The notes: generated from the letters alone by a model not told the origin. Shown: positions 35,541-47,340, numbered from the stretch's first letter. The stretch: 64,000 nt of DNA from Henricia sp. BOLD:AAB3569 (GCA_037783545.1 JBBELK010000298.1:2418001-2482000), one strand, 5' to 3'. Made by a program: numbers and translations.

Positions 35541-36169
35541 CAGGGTGTCCCAGAAAAAAACGGAACAGTTAGAAAAATCGTGATTGTGGGGAAAACAAAT
35601 ACCAGATGCACCAGAGCATAAGCTATAACTTCATATCAATTGCAAGTTAATCCAGTTCCAGATGGCTGCACAACCATTGTTTAACTGAGGTGCGGTGAAA
35701 TGACAATTGCCGCATGTTTTCTGATTGTGAATTTTATTGCATAATCCTCTGCAGAATGGGCTTTTTGACTGATTACATAAGCACAGGCATACAAAATTTG
35801 CCATGGGCTCTCTGCTGGTCATTTCACAACATGGTGCAGTTAACTCATCAGCAAAGGTTACTTGTGGTGACTGAATATGCACGACCTTGCAGCAGTCAGA
35901 AATGCTTTTGCCCTTCGTTACCCTGGTCGCCGTGTCCCTTCAAAAAGTACCATTCTGAGGAATTATCAAAAGTATCATTTGTCTTTTTACCTCATCTCAG
36001 TCAAACAATAATTGTGCAGCCATCCGGAACTGTACCAACATGAAATTGGTATGAAAATGAAGCTTATGCTCTGGCACATCTAGCAAAACCAATTTTACAT
36101 GGTTGTGATATTTGGTTCCCCCACAATCACGATTTTCCTAACTGTTCTGTTTTTTTCTGGGACACCCTG
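35541..36169 (+). mobile_element. Mariner-type element, deleted, with transposase remnant
   Basis: TIRs starting 'cagggtgtcccagaaaaaaa' (one mismatch on the other end) extend through 'aaaatcgtgattgtggg', and TA flanks both sides (35539-35540, 36170-36171). From 35831 an open frame starts 'MVQLTHQQRLLVV'. After a frameshift near 35885 it continues as 'VRNAFALRYPGRRVPSKST', which resembles the N-terminal helix-turn-helix of IS630/Tc1/mariner-type transposases (DUF4817-like). At 629 bp the catalytic domain is gone. Confidence 0.85.
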
Positions 36170-36424
36170 TAGTGCCGTTAGCAATCACCAAACATTTCCC
36201 TGTTAATACAAAAATACTAGTGCCTTCTTCAATGATGTTGGATTTCCTTCCCCGGTCATTTCAGACATGACAATTTCCAACTCTGTCCCAACCATAGATT
36301 GATTGCTCTACCCTAGGATTGAAAGTAATCAAGCTAGGGTGAAAGGCTTACCCTCGGTTTAAAAAAAAATGAAAAAGAGTGGGTTAAACTCGCCAAAGAA
36401 ATTCCTGCTATGGGTGAAATAAAA

Positions 36425-36557
36425 GGCACAGCTTTGAAATAAAATATCCATACAAGTGGTGTTTGTTACCATTGCTATCAACACTTGAAGTAAGATTTTT
36501 CTTGTCAACTCGTGAAGTAAAATTTTGGTAATTGCAAATGATACAATGGCCTTTAAA
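36425..36557 (-). mobile_element. TTAAAGGCC MITE, partial copy
   Basis: It contains 'accattgctatcaacactt' and ends 'atgatacaatggccttta', the inverted terminus of the family described at 26524. Confidence 0.7.
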
Positions 36558-36589
36558 AACCAATCAATCACAAAGCTTGACAGAGAAGA

Positions 36590-36741
36590 TTGGCCAGTAT
36601 GAATCCAGAATAGAGGACGATTACATTGTCACTGTACCGTATGTCATGCGTGAGTAGATGCTTTGTGGATCTATTGTCACATGATTTAAATAAAGGGAAA
36701 AAAACTTTTCCTAACATGGCCGCTGGCGCAAAGGCTCTATA
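36590..36741. mobile_element. Small MITE related to 56473-56621
   Basis: Shares 'tgtggatctattgtcacat' (inverted) and a 'ggccgctggcgcaaaggc' end with the copy at 56.5 kb. The left end is degraded. It lies just before the first recognised RIMBP exon. Confidence 0.6.
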
Positions 36742-36805
36742 GAAGCAAAAAAGAACCAAGATGAAATGCTTAGCTTTCATTTTTTGTTGTCTTTTTTTTC
36801 TTCAG

Positions 36806-36889
36806 GAGGTTGAGGTAACTCAGCAGAGACGAGCATGTGAGAATCTTGAGAAAGCACTCTTTGAAGAAAGAAGAAAGTGCTCTGATTTG
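36806..36889 (+). CDS. RIMBP2: RIMBP coiled-coil exon (first recognised)
   Basis: An 84-bp exon (28 codons, phase 0 at both ends) after a strong polypyrimidine tract and 'cttcag', followed by donor 'gtgagt'. The peptide, with 'TQQRRACENLEKALFEERRK', is coiled-coil-like. It aligns by eye with the 'KKQRRCEELE' stretch I recall in human TSPOAP1. An open frame begins at an ATG 45 bp upstream inside the tract, but that is intronic sequence and not the true start. The preceding exon should encode more coiled coil and was not found. Confidence 0.7.
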
Positions 36890-36949
36890 GTGAGTAATCT
36901 CGCTGTGTTTTTCACAAACCTAATTACCGATGAAATGAAATAACCAAAC

Positions 36950-37595
36950 GTGGGGTGAGGGGAAAATCATATGGGCCTCATCGGGATTGGAACCCGAGAC
37001 CTCTGACTCTATGGCTGCATTCGGGCGTGCAGTTCTCGCTACTCCGAAGTAATGCGTGCGCATTGCACTCGGGTCACATTACGCGAACGGCAAGTCTGCA
37101 GTCCGCATGCGCGAATGACCATCAGTCAAGATGGCCATGACTACACAAAAAACGCCGTTAGTGGAACTGAAGAAAATACAGACCGTAAGTCGTGAGAACC
37201 TTTGATGCCGTGTAAAACAAACCTTGGTGAGTTGTTGTTTCAGTTATCCAGTTGACACGTTGAGCAAATTCACACAAAAATCCAACCTATATCCCGCCAT
37301 CTTCGTCCAAATCACATGGCACTCGTCAGGAGTAAGAGCATGTGCTCCCCATTTGTTGAGGAGTACCGAGAGCATACTCTCACTGACCCGAGTGTCGTTA
37401 ATCTTGCCGTTCGCGCGCGCAGGAGTATGCTCGCGTTAACACGAGTACACGCCCGAACGCAGCCCACGAGGCACAGTGGTATACTCCCTCAGGTTTTTCC
37501 TACGAACCAAATTTTTCTATTGGTGTTGCATGGGGTGTACAAATGGGCAAAGTAACAAACGAAGTACATTTGACACGATACCAAATATTGTGATC
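36950..37595 (-). repeat. tRNA-bearing element, copy 3, interrupted
   Basis: The minus-strand tRNA-like 3' half lies at 36965-37012 ('gtctcgggttccaatccc'). The other side resumes after the insertion at 37465 with 'gtataccactgtgcc' and 'catgcaacaccaatag' read on the minus strand. The 5' half of the tRNA-like block is missing, so some bases were lost at insertion. Confidence 0.7.
37013..37464. mobile_element. MITE nested in the tRNA-bearing element
   Basis: The ends 'ggctgcattcgggcgtg' and (inverted) 'ggctgcgttcgggcgtg' differ at one base. Subterminal 'tcgggt' and 'gcgaacggcaag' motifs recur in both halves. 452 bp, non-coding. Confidence 0.8.
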
Positions 37596-37906
37596 ATTTT
37601 CATTGATCTTTTTTTTGTTTAAAAGCGAAAATAAACATGTAAGGGTGAATCTTTCCTGTGTAGGAAAGATTGTGAAAAGCCAATTTTGAATTGTTTCACA
37701 TTTTTTGTACTTCATTTGGCAATTGAGTGATTTTGTCATTTTTAGGGGGGCATTCCTCATTTTGCTGTGGCACTTCATAAATAGTAATTTTGTGCCAATG
37801 TAGTGTCTTGGGGGATTGCGGCAAAACCAAACTTGCAGTACTAATAAAAATATAGAATGAACGTTAAAAAAAATTAAATAATGAGCATTTTGTTTCTTTT
37901 TTGCAG

Positions 37907-37996
37907 TCGTCAGACTACCAGAATGCACTAATCCAGAACACTGCCTTAACAAGGAAGAACGTAGAGCTTCAACAGAAACTTAATCTTCTTGATCAC
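37907..37996 (+). CDS. RIMBP2: RIMBP coiled-coil exon 2
   Basis: A 90-bp exon (30 codons, phase 0-0) between 'ttttttgcag' and 'gtaagt'. The peptide contains 'QNALIQNTALTRKNVELQQK', matching in pattern the 'NENARLVEENSRL' segment recalled from TSPOAP1. Leucine and asparagine heptad positions are compatible with a parallel coiled coil. It shares strand, phase and fold type with its neighbours. Without them it would be too short to assign. Confidence 0.7.
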
Positions 37997-38010
37997 GTAA
38001 GTTACGCTGA

Positions 38011-38120
38011 TTTAAAGATTTATTACAGGATTGGAAAACTATTACAAATGGTGTTATCTCCATGTGTGATTGAGGATGTGTATGATAAAAACCAAATTGA
38101 GTATAAGTCAGCTCAGTACC
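38011..38120 (+). repeat. Dispersed TTTAAAGAT repeat
   Basis: Begins 'tttaaagatttattacagg' and contains 'ccatgtgtgattgaggatg' and 'gtatgataaaaaccaa'. The same order of blocks is seen at 1703-1800 and, inverted, at 28.4 kb and 57.0 kb. It starts only 14 bp after the exon 2 donor. Confidence 0.65.
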
Positions 38121-38568
38121 TTATCTACGTTCCCAGAAAACAATAAAAACAGTGTCCATGTTTTCAAGAAATTGAGCGAAACAACTGTCCTATTTACATG
38201 TAGGCAGGTTCCCTGGCCATACTGAACGAAATACTGAGCCATAATACCATGGTAATCAGAAGCCTAATTTTGTTCACATGAGGGAACCATTGTTTTAAAA
38301 AAAAAATGCTTGTGCACATGCATTTATATAAATTTGTCTTCAATTATCATTTGTTTCCTAAAAATATACATGTCGGGCGGAATCATCTCGGGCGGAATCA
38401 TTGCTTTGAACAATTGTAACCATTTCCTTTTTCCATTTGACTAAGGATTTCTTTAGGTCAAATGGTCGCTTAAAATTTTGGAATGTTGCAAATACTATAT
38501 TGAGACTCGTTTAAAAGTACTCAAGAGAGCTTTGTAAATGAGCAAAGTACTTGGATGATACTTTATTA

Positions 38569-38967
38569 GCGTGTTTCTACTGGAGATCCGGGATTTTACC
38601 GGTAAACCCATTTACCGATAAATAGCGGGAAATACTAAGTTTCTATTGAGCCACTCTATCCGGAAAATAGTGGAGCTTGTTGGCCTTCGGATAAAGGTCA
38701 CAGCTGGGGTCAAACATATGCATTGGATCAGTCATTGTAGGGCCACATGTTTAAGTTTTCTTCTCTGCATGCGCAAACGGGCGGAACGGTGCGTGTTTCT
38801 ATTGGTGCTTACCGGATAAATCCCCCGACATTTTCCTTCCGCGAGGACGAAAATTGCTGGGAAAAATTCTCCTGCCATTTACCGGAAAATAGCGGGTAAG
38901 ACATGTTCCTACAGAGCACATTTTCCGTCTTTTCTGGCTGGTAAATGGTTCTCAATAGAAACACGCC
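38569..38967. mobile_element. MITE, 399 bp, TTA target duplication
   Basis: The TIR is 'gcgtgtttctactggaga' against inverted 'gcgtgtttctattgagaa'. TTA flanks both sides (38566-38568 and 38968-38970), as in PIF/Harbinger elements. Internal 'ttaccggtaaa', 'agcgggaaat' and 'gcgtgtttctattgg' repeat terminal motifs. A second copy is inside SINE-C at 48.2 kb. Confidence 0.85.
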
Positions 38968-39130
38968 TTATGAGTCTTTTTTCTTAATATTTTTTTCATG
39001 ATTTACGTCTTTTTACATTACCTAATTTGATCAGCTTTGGACAAATTTGTAGCAAATCAATGTTCTAAGGCAAAAAAACAAACTTCATACTTGATCAGAA
39101 ATTGATTTAGCTTGCGTCGGGGAGACTGAA

Positions 39131-39195
39131 TGTTAATTAGGGTTTGTTTTGCCCTTACCCGACGTAATTATTATTAACACTGTATACTCAGTGCA
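39131..39195 (-). mobile_element. SINE-C 3' fragment
   Basis: Only the last 65 bp of SINE-C ('gttaattagggtttgtttt' on the plus strand) remain, consistent with 5' truncation during retrotransposition. Confidence 0.8.
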
Positions 39196-40620
39196 TTTGA
39201 TATTGTGCATATGAACTTGGCAGATGAAATATTAGCCTTGACCAAGGCGTTGGGCTTGTCTTATAGACGGCTTGCTGAAGATAAAACTGAACAAAGCGCT
39301 TACAAGCTACGGAATCTGTTGCACGTAGAGGCTCACAACGCGCCACGCTACGACTATGCACACATGCACGTACATGTATCGGAACAGTCCTAAACCCAAC
39401 AGCCTTGATGGTTCTGCATTCAGCCAGCGGAACTCATTACAGTAATAGGGAAACCACCCCAGCGTGAGCTGAGATTTCATTGGTCGATGCACGCCAGGCT
39501 ATGTTTGAAAAACGCTATGATCTGCGATCCCCAGTTTGTTCATCCATGGAGCTATCCGAGGCAGTATTAAGAGCTCTTACAAATCATTCAGGAAAGCTGT
39601 CATATTACGACCGTTGTCCCCCACAAGTGTAATCAAATACGTAAACAGACAAGCACAATAAATGCTACGAACCCGAGAATATTAGTTGTTTTCGTCCATC
39701 GATCATGCCACGGTTCTCGTAACATGAGGACGCCATTACATGCATAATGCATGCTTCGCGGCATTACGTGCTACTCGTGAAGCACTTGATTGGCTGAAGA
39801 CAAATGTTAAATATTCATACCTTGCATACCCGCATATCCAAAGCCCGGCCGAAAATATAAAGAAACACATTAAACCCGGAAGTGACAGACTCTACAAGGC
39901 TGTCTATCGAGCTAGACCAGGCCGTACGCAGCTAGTACGCAGTATGTATTGTCGTACGGGTTTACTACGGAAGTCGTTAAAGTGGCTCGTTTTGATGCCG
40001 TGTGCATGCAGTTTGCATGCGCTAGACTAAATATTCCCTCGTACAGCAAAAAAACCTGCAGACGGCCTTGGACAAAGCTAATGAAATATAGAAGAAAATG
40101 GTACTCGAAAAGTACTTGCATGTAACTTCAACTCTGCCTCAAAGCAATTCAAGTTATACTGCTCCGAGTAAACTAAAAACAGAAAACAGAGATCTGTTTA
40201 ATGATTGTCCGCACCCATCAACTTTATTCAATTTACTTGGGCTGTCTGGCCAGCCTCTGCAATTCAAAATTGCTTTTAAATCACATTTCTTGCATATTGA
40301 ATGAAATGATTTCAACAATTGAATTCATGCTGTCACGTACGACCAATTAAAAATGATTAACATTCAATTGATGGCTGTCCCGATTGGTTTTTTTATACGT
40401 AAAAGCTTGACTGCATGACAAATGGTGCTCTTATTTGGTCAGAAATTATGTATTGATGAAATATTATATTAAAACTGGAATCGGAGTTTGAAATAACCAC
40501 AAAGGTATTAATTTTTTAAATTAAGAAATAGAGTGATGGATTGATTGTTCATCTTTGAAAATCAACAAACTGTTACAAAGGGCGTTATTTGCACTTGGGA
40601 TTATAAGCCCATGTTGATAA

Positions 40621-41095
40621 ACACCCCGTTTACACTCGATTCGCCTTTGCCGAATCGAACTCCGCAATTTCCAAAAAGGGGAGTTGAAGCCGGGTAGGCA
40701 CTAAGTGTAAACGCAAAAGGTGAATTGAAAAAGGCGGATCAGACCCGGGTCTGATTCGCCTTTTTCAAGTCACCTTTGGGGTAGGGTTGAACCCTGCAAT
40801 CGTCAAGGTCGCTTGTAGTGTATCCGCTACCCGAATACAGATTCGGCAATTTGAGTGTCCTTGGGGCGGTGCCCGCAGTGTAGTAGATTTAATTGACCAA
40901 TCTGGCACTAGTGCAGCAACACCTAACAGCTCACGCATGCGCTGCAGTTACATTTAGTGGTGACTGTTGCGGTTTCTGAAGCGAGTTGAAGCGATTTGGG
41001 GTGTAGTGTAAATGCGGCAAATGTTCAGTTTTGTGGTCGCAATAAAAATGCTGGATCTGTATCCACCTTTGCCGATTCGAGTGTAAACGCGGTGT
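40621..41095. mobile_element. MITE with GTTTACACT ends, copy 2
   Basis: Ends 'acaccccgtttacactcg' and (inverted) 'acaccgcgtttacactcg' are both intact. It is the inverted copy of 10325-10807. A central palindrome 'gacccgggtc' is flanked by 'aaaggcggatc' type arms. Confidence 0.9.
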
Positions 41096-41099
41096 AACT

Positions 41100-41350
41100 G
41101 CCATACATGTAGAAATTTCAGCCACATAGAGGCAGTAATACTGCAGAAAACTCCATTCATGGCTTTTGTGTTGAGTTGAATGGTAAAAAAGTCTTTTGCA
41201 AAAGATTGTTTTTTTTAGAAAACCACCTTCAGTTGTTAATTTCTCACACAAAATACCATTTTAGACTGAAATAAAATCATATGGTGTTTGGTACCATTGT
41301 TATTAACTCTTTTAGTATTAAGGTGTTCTTGTCAACTCATGAAAAAACAA
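41100..41350 (-). mobile_element. TTAAAGGCC MITE, partial copy
   Basis: Inverted blocks 'aaatttcagccacatag', 'aaaaccaccttcagttg' and 'ttgtcaactcatgaa' match the family. Termini are absent. It abuts the preceding MITE. Confidence 0.6.
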
Positions 41351-41950
41351 TTTATAAAGTCCATCTCAAGTATAATTTGGGGAATTTATGCAAAACTGTA
41401 ATCACTACATTCTGAGGTATGTTTCTTCACTAAAAAATACCGGTATAAACTGTAGGTCTGATTCACAATTTTAACATGGTTGATTTTGTACATGTGTAAA
41501 ATACACTGTGGAAATTCTGCTAGTTTTGGTGAGATGACGACACAGCTATGCTCATGAATAGGGTAATTTTCATTAGCATGAAGGGGAAAAAAAAAATAAT
41601 TGAAATGAGCCTTTTGCGTTACTTATTTGCACTAGGACCGGCACCCCAAATTCTTCACCTTCAAATGGAAGTGCAGTTTAGAAAGTCCACATACTGTGCT
41701 GTTGTTGCTATGTGGTGCATGCTATCGCCTAGCAACCGACAGTCTGATTGCTTTATGCCATTCGCTCCTACGTTGAACACGGTATTGATTTCACACCTGC
41801 GGTTGCACCACAGTCTGGTCAAGTGAATGCTAAGTGTGCATTTGAAAGAAAGTACGTCAGTATATGCTATTCAAGTGAAGCATGCAAAATTGATATGAAC
41901 ATAAAACTGGTCTCCGAGCACATTTTAATGCAAAAAAAATAACCACATTT

Positions 41951-42210
41951 CATACGGCCTTCAAATGGGAAGAGGCATGCCCCATCAACACCCATACGGC
42001 CTTCAAATGGGAAGAGGCATGCCCCATCAACACCCATACGGCCTTCAAAAGGGAAGAGGCATGCCCCATCAACACCCATACGGCCTTCAAATGGAAAGAG
42101 GCATGCGCCATCAACACCCATACGGCCTTCAAATAGGAAGAGGCATGCCCCATCAACACCCATACGGCCTTCAAATGGGAAGAGGTATTCCCCATCAACA
42201 CCCATACCTG
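41951..42210. repeat. Six 42-bp tandem units (3n period)
   Basis: Six copies of a 42-bp unit starting 'catacggccttcaaatggg' are followed by the start of a seventh. Since 42 = 3 x 14, both strands carry open frames with a 14-residue repeat: MGRGMPHQHPYGLQ on plus and GVDGACLFPFEGRM on minus. Of six base changes, five alter the plus-strand peptide and three alter the minus-strand one. There is no splice or start context, so this is listed as a repeat. Confidence 0.9.
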
Positions 42211-43445
42211 TCAGCTTCCTCTTAAGCACTCAACATAGCTCACTGGCCGTGAATCATATATGCATGTCCAGTATTCTGCAGAGTAATTTCTGACAGATTA
42301 TCGTGCGGTTTAACAAGCGTGATGTTCCACGCAGCATTTTGCTCTATCTACGCATACTCGATGTATTTACGACTAAGGGAATGTTTATGCGATCGGTCAT
42401 GCATAAAACATTATAAGCCCACTGCAACGCCAGGGAATAATCGCGTCCGAGGTTAAAACGATATCTACTCTGCCTCATGTTGAAGTCCCCTGCTTTCAAT
42501 GTGATGATGCCACGTCTACAAGATCTTAATCACCGTTACTAATTGTAGAATACGTTACCATACTCCCATCCCTCCACTGGATTTTAAGTACTTAGAAATT
42601 GAGCCGAGACGAGCATATCCATCAATTACATTTCTAAGACGCGTGTCGAAGGATTACAGTTGGATTTGCATTTGATCTAAATTAGACTTTGGCATTTTTT
42701 TTTTTTTTTTTTTTTTTGTGGTATTTCCTTAAAACGTGTCTTTTATAACAATTTATGGCTGTGCCGAGTTGGTTTTTAAAAAAAAATTAAAAGTGGCTTG
42801 TCGTGATTTTTTTTCTTCCTTTTTCATTGATATTGTGGTCAATTCAACTTGACAAAGTGAATAAAGTTCATTACCTATTGTTGTTTCGGAAGCGTTTCAC
42901 ATCTTCATTAAATTTTCACTGCACTGCTGTCAACTCTGTATTTCAATGTGCTTCGTGATTTTGAAGGAAAGATGTGCTTTTCATGTGTTTTTCCACCACC
43001 ACCTCCAAAGAATTTCATGAAGACTTGGGGCCAAATATGAATGCATATTAATAGTGGAAAAAAAAATAATAAAATTGTCTCGTCTCGTGCGGGTCTTTCA
43101 ACATATACCGATATCACATGGCTCTTTACATAAGAATGCAACACGAGTGCCTAGTGATGGTCTTTGTAATTATAAATTTAATAAAAACCACAGAGTATGG
43201 CAATATTCGCTTCGTAACCTCGCCGAAATACAAAGGCAATTGCTGCTATTCTGCATTAAAGAAAAAAATAATAATTTCCTTGCTCATGATGCTCAGAAAT
43301 TTGATTATCGATCATCGTGGCTGGATCTTTGTTTGGAAATGTCCAAATGTGGAAGCAGGCATTGAAATGTTCACGTTGGACCAAGCGAGAGTACACTGGG
43401 TAATAGGAACCTACTTAACGTGAAATACACATTGCTTCTTCTTGT

Positions 43446-44600
43446 GAAAATATAGCAGTTTAATTTTACTTCATAAGTTGACAAGAAAAACCCGACTATT
43501 CGCTAAAAGTGTTGATAGCAATGGTAACAAACACCACATGATTTTTTTTTTCCTGTGTAAAATGATACCTTTGTTGGAGAAATCGCCAACTAAGTGACCA
43601 TTCAAAATAATTTTAACCAACTACCCACCCACCCACCCACCCACCCACCCGCACCCCCCCACCCCCCACCCCCCCCCCCCTACCCCCCCCCCCCCCCCCA
43701 CCCCAAATGTTGATTTTCAAATCTTGATTTTCAAATCTTGAACAACACAGCCCACAAACGTCAACCTATACACATGTACAACTGTTGCACAGCCTACTCG
43801 CTTTCCTGAACAGCGAACATTCTACACGTCCTACATTCAATGGTACATAAAAGTGTCACCGTTACACAACGTCGCACATGCACAATAACATCGAGGTACG
43901 AATGTTTTCGGTTAGACTACTGGTCCCGTGCAAAACACTGCATCAACTATTAATACCCGATGGGTACCAGTGCGATGGTGCCCGTAAACGACTAACCATC
44001 GTACCAGTGCGTTCGGTTGTCGCCATGATCGACGATTTGTTTACGCGATCTCCGGGTACGCGGAGGAGCCGAGGTACGGTATTCATATGCGGCATGCGGC
44101 AGAGGGTACGCTCCCTTCTATTGTTACTCCATTGTGTCTCAAACATCCAAGGAATTTCCAAGGAATTCCTTTCAGTCCCTTTGTCCCATATCATGCTTGG
44201 TATAACAGTATCGAAACAAGGTTCACTGAGGTCAAAGGAAGCAAAACACGACTTTAGATTTTCCGTTATTTCTTTCAACCCACTCACCCACAATTTCAAA
44301 AAAAGATAGAAATTTTTGAACATTGACTATTTTGAATGGCCCCTAACACAACAATGGTTTGTGCCCAATTTCCATTGTTAGTTGCTCATAGTGTAATGGT
44401 GCTTTAAAAAAATTAAATTAAATTTAAAAAAAAATAAAAAATCTGAAGACACTTTTTTGCCATTCATTTAACAACAATTTAAAACATGCATGGATTTTTC
44501 AGGTCTTCTGAAGTATTACTGCATCTATGTGGCTGAAATTTCTACAAGGCAGTTTATCAACATTATTTTTTAGTTGGGTAGTATTGTTGTTTTTAATCTA
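43446..44600 (+). mobile_element. TTAAAGGCC MITE copy split by an insertion
   Basis: The left part 43446-43600 ('gttgatagcaatggtaaca', 'aacaccacatgatttt') and right part 44490-44600 ('tctgaagtattactgcatc') are the two halves of the family described at 26524. The DNA between them begins 'ccattcaaaataatttt' and has 'tattttgaatgg' at 44327-44339, suggesting an inserted TIR element. Confidence 0.5.
43614..43699 (+). repeat. (CCCA)n / poly-C microsatellite
   Basis: ACCC units grade into long C runs, 86 bp in all. Confidence 0.95.
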
Positions 44601-45983
44601 TTTGACGAATGTATACCAATCGAGTATGTATACCAATCTATTTGACGAATGTACCACCAATCGAGAATGTACTGACACCATAGTCTCAATTTGTTTGTAT
44701 ACATGTATAGCGTAATTAGCATTTACTGCTTTTTGCGATGAAACTCATATATTGACAGTATATTTTCCATTTCTGCTTCCTATGGTGGCAAAAAGAAGTG
44801 ACGTTCTTCTTCTTCTTCTGGTCACCATGCCCTCAACATCTTTTTAAAAAACTAGATTGAATGCGTCATCCTATTGAGTGTTGTCAAAACTATAGGTCCC
44901 TATACTGCAATCTGGCTGCATGAGCCATGTCCAAGGTTGAAAAAATAACGAACAGTCTTGTGTGGAAACCTTTTGTCAAGTTCGCTCATTAGAGCTTATA
45001 AAAGACTCGCTTTGATTGGCTATGTCAAGGGCATCAGAGAATGCACAATCTCTTGCTGATAGAATGTGGCTGCTTCAGAATAAGGGTCGTTCTGTAAAAA
45101 CAGGGCGCCAAAGTGTGATGCATTTGTAACGGTGGCTTTTCTAAAGTTGTCAGAATTCATGAAATGACTTGTGACAAAAATACAGTTTGTTAGCTCAAGA
45201 TACTGTGGCTGTGCAGTATGGAGCACAGTATTCAAGACCTGTATAATTCCTCAAGGTTCTATTTTTTGTTTGATTACCACGGTGGCTGTATTGTTGACAT
45301 CACTGACATTGCATACCTGCGATTATTGGATAACTAATATGCCTAGCGTCAATGCATTGCGCTGTACATCCTCTCCTCTATAAAGATACGCCATCTAGTT
45401 CCTGACAGGTTGTCTTTCGAGTCCAGTCTTTACAGCTACATGTACAGGGTTGAAGGCACTTTGTGAAATGTCCAATGCACCGTAAATTATCGTTCACCGA
45501 TCAAGCACTTCACTTTAGTGTGTTTTAATGGCTCTCACCAAAGAAATTTATCGCACCTCCTTGTTCCGACCCTGTGGCGTTTTGTGATGATGCAAGATAA
45601 GGCACCCTTCCCTCAAATCAACCCAGTAATATACTTCCGCGAAAAACAGCCACAGGTCGCGAGCTTCACTCGACACTACTTTCCCGTTTGTGTGCCTTGA
45701 CTATTTTTATCATGTCCGCAGTGGCCTATCATATTATCTGATGTCCAATAGCTAGTTCTGTAATGGCACTGCCCCCTTTGCTTGTATTTGGCCAACTTTT
45801 GCCTTCCTGACTGCTCCCGCAACCCGTGGCTGTCTGTACACTCCTCTTTGGTGTACTCCTGACTCGTGCGCATGCTCAGTCCTTCGGACTGTCGTTGACA
45901 CGGCCCAGTTTGGGACGGGATATATAATTTTTTTGGCAAATTGTTTTGCCCAGCTGGTTTTAAACACTTTCTAGTCTTGTCTT

Positions 45984-46155
45984 GGGCGCCTATCAAATGT
46001 CCCCCCCCCCCCCCCCCCCCCCCCGGGCTACCCCACCTCGGGTGCAAAACATGCGCAAAAATGCACAGATAATGGGCCAAATGCCCCACCCTGGGGCATG
46101 AAAAATGTGACCACGGGGGGGGTGAGGGGTGGTGGAAACAATTGATAGGTGCATT
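45984..46155. mobile_element. Small MITE with internal poly-C
   Basis: The ends 'ggcgcctatcaaatg' and (inverted) 'atgcacctatcaattg' pair imperfectly. A C run of about 24 occupies 46001-46024, near the left end. Confidence 0.55.
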
Positions 46156-46677
46156 AGCCAGTTTCAGCACGTGTGGAAAATGGGTGTGTACATAAAAACC
46201 AGACATGCCTGTAGAAAAAAATTGACATAGTCATGACAGTGTGACAAAAATCGCATAAGGTTACCCATGTGTGCACACAGGTTATCTAAAGGAAAACCAA
46301 ACCAACCAAACAATCATGGATTCTCACCAGTTATTAACGTCAGACACACAGAGCAAGGACAATTTAATAGCGTCATTTATCTCCCGAAATCAAAACAAAT
46401 TTGCCAAGACGAAGCGTATTTTGATTATCAGGTGGTTGTTAGGATGCGGTAAAAATGGAGAAAAATTGCCAACTGTTGACTTAACAAATCACTGTGTCTG
46501 TGCCAGAGTATATAGACACAGAACGCCTGATATAGATACTGCGGTTAATGTTGCAGACTCGCGTCGCAATTAATCTCTGTCAAACGTGCTGATTGGACTG
46601 TGGTGTGTTTTGACAGAGAATGGCAGTTGGGTTGGAGAGTTTTGAGTTTGCATTGATTGCGCTTGTAAAAATAACAT

Positions 46678-46766
46678 GGAGTACCATATGGCTGAGCGCT
46701 TTGGTGCATTGAACTCAAAAGTGTGTCATATTCTACAGTCGTGGGTTCGATTTCCCGCCGCGACCA
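46678..46766 (+). repeat. tRNA-derived SINE head
   Basis: 'atggctgagcgctttggtg' (Leu/Ser-type A box) is followed about 50 bp later by 'gtgggttcgatttcc' (B box). The SINE-A body does not follow. Confidence 0.55.
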
Positions 46767-46869
46767 GCTATTCATTTGAATAGCTTGTGACTTGAATTAA
46801 CACCCATGGACTTGTGGTGGACTTGTTAAGGCTTGTGAGGACTTGTGATGGACTCGACTACAACCCTGA

Positions 46870-47340
46870 GGCGTGTTCAACACTACAATACCGAAAAACG
46901 TATGGCAGCGCCGGTATGCTGCAACCGAAACGGCTTATTGAACGACTGCATCCCAAAACGTACGATCAAACATGGCTACTGTAGACAACGCGGTTTGCAA
47001 AGCACTACGGCTGCACGCTAAAGGCGAAGATTCTGACAATTAAATTGCAAATCAAAGCTGCTAACTCAGCTGGCAGTGGTCTTCCACAGTCGAAGAATAA
47101 ACACTTTGAAATTCTGCTCCGTACGCCAAATGTTGAAGCAAAATATATTAACTTGAAACCTCGAGTTCGTAGCCGCAATTTGTCCGCCCGCCATCTTGGT
47201 ATGGAAAGCGTACCACGTTCGAGTTGGGATTGTTGGGATGCAATACGTATTGCGAATACCGTGCGTTCGGTTGCGTTCATCGTTTTCGGTATGCCGGTAT
47301 GGCCAATACCGGCGTACGTATTGTAGTATTGAACGCGCCC
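46870..47340. mobile_element. MITE, 471 bp, ATACCG-rich
   Basis: The ends 'ggcgtgttcaacactacaat' and (inverted) 'gggcgcgttcaatactacaa' pair. 'aataccg', 'gccggtat' and 'cgtacg' motifs recur subterminally on both sides. A truncated relative is at 60310-60562. Confidence 0.8.

Larger units (their letters stand above)
36890..37906 (+). other. RIMBP intron, about 1.0 kb
   Basis: Mostly a tRNA-bearing element (36950-37595) with a MITE nested in it. 37596-37906 shows AT-rich intronic sequence ending in the tract 'tttgtttcttttttgcag'. Confidence 0.7.

Noticed and set aside
36761..36805. ATG just upstream as start of the RIMBP frame
   Set aside because: It falls in the polypyrimidine tract before a strong acceptor, and the coiled coil clearly continues from an earlier exon.
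41867..42229. 120-codon minus-strand frame with 14-residue repeats
   Set aside because: It is fully explained by a six-unit 42-bp minisatellite. Reported as a repeat, with only weak evidence for coding.
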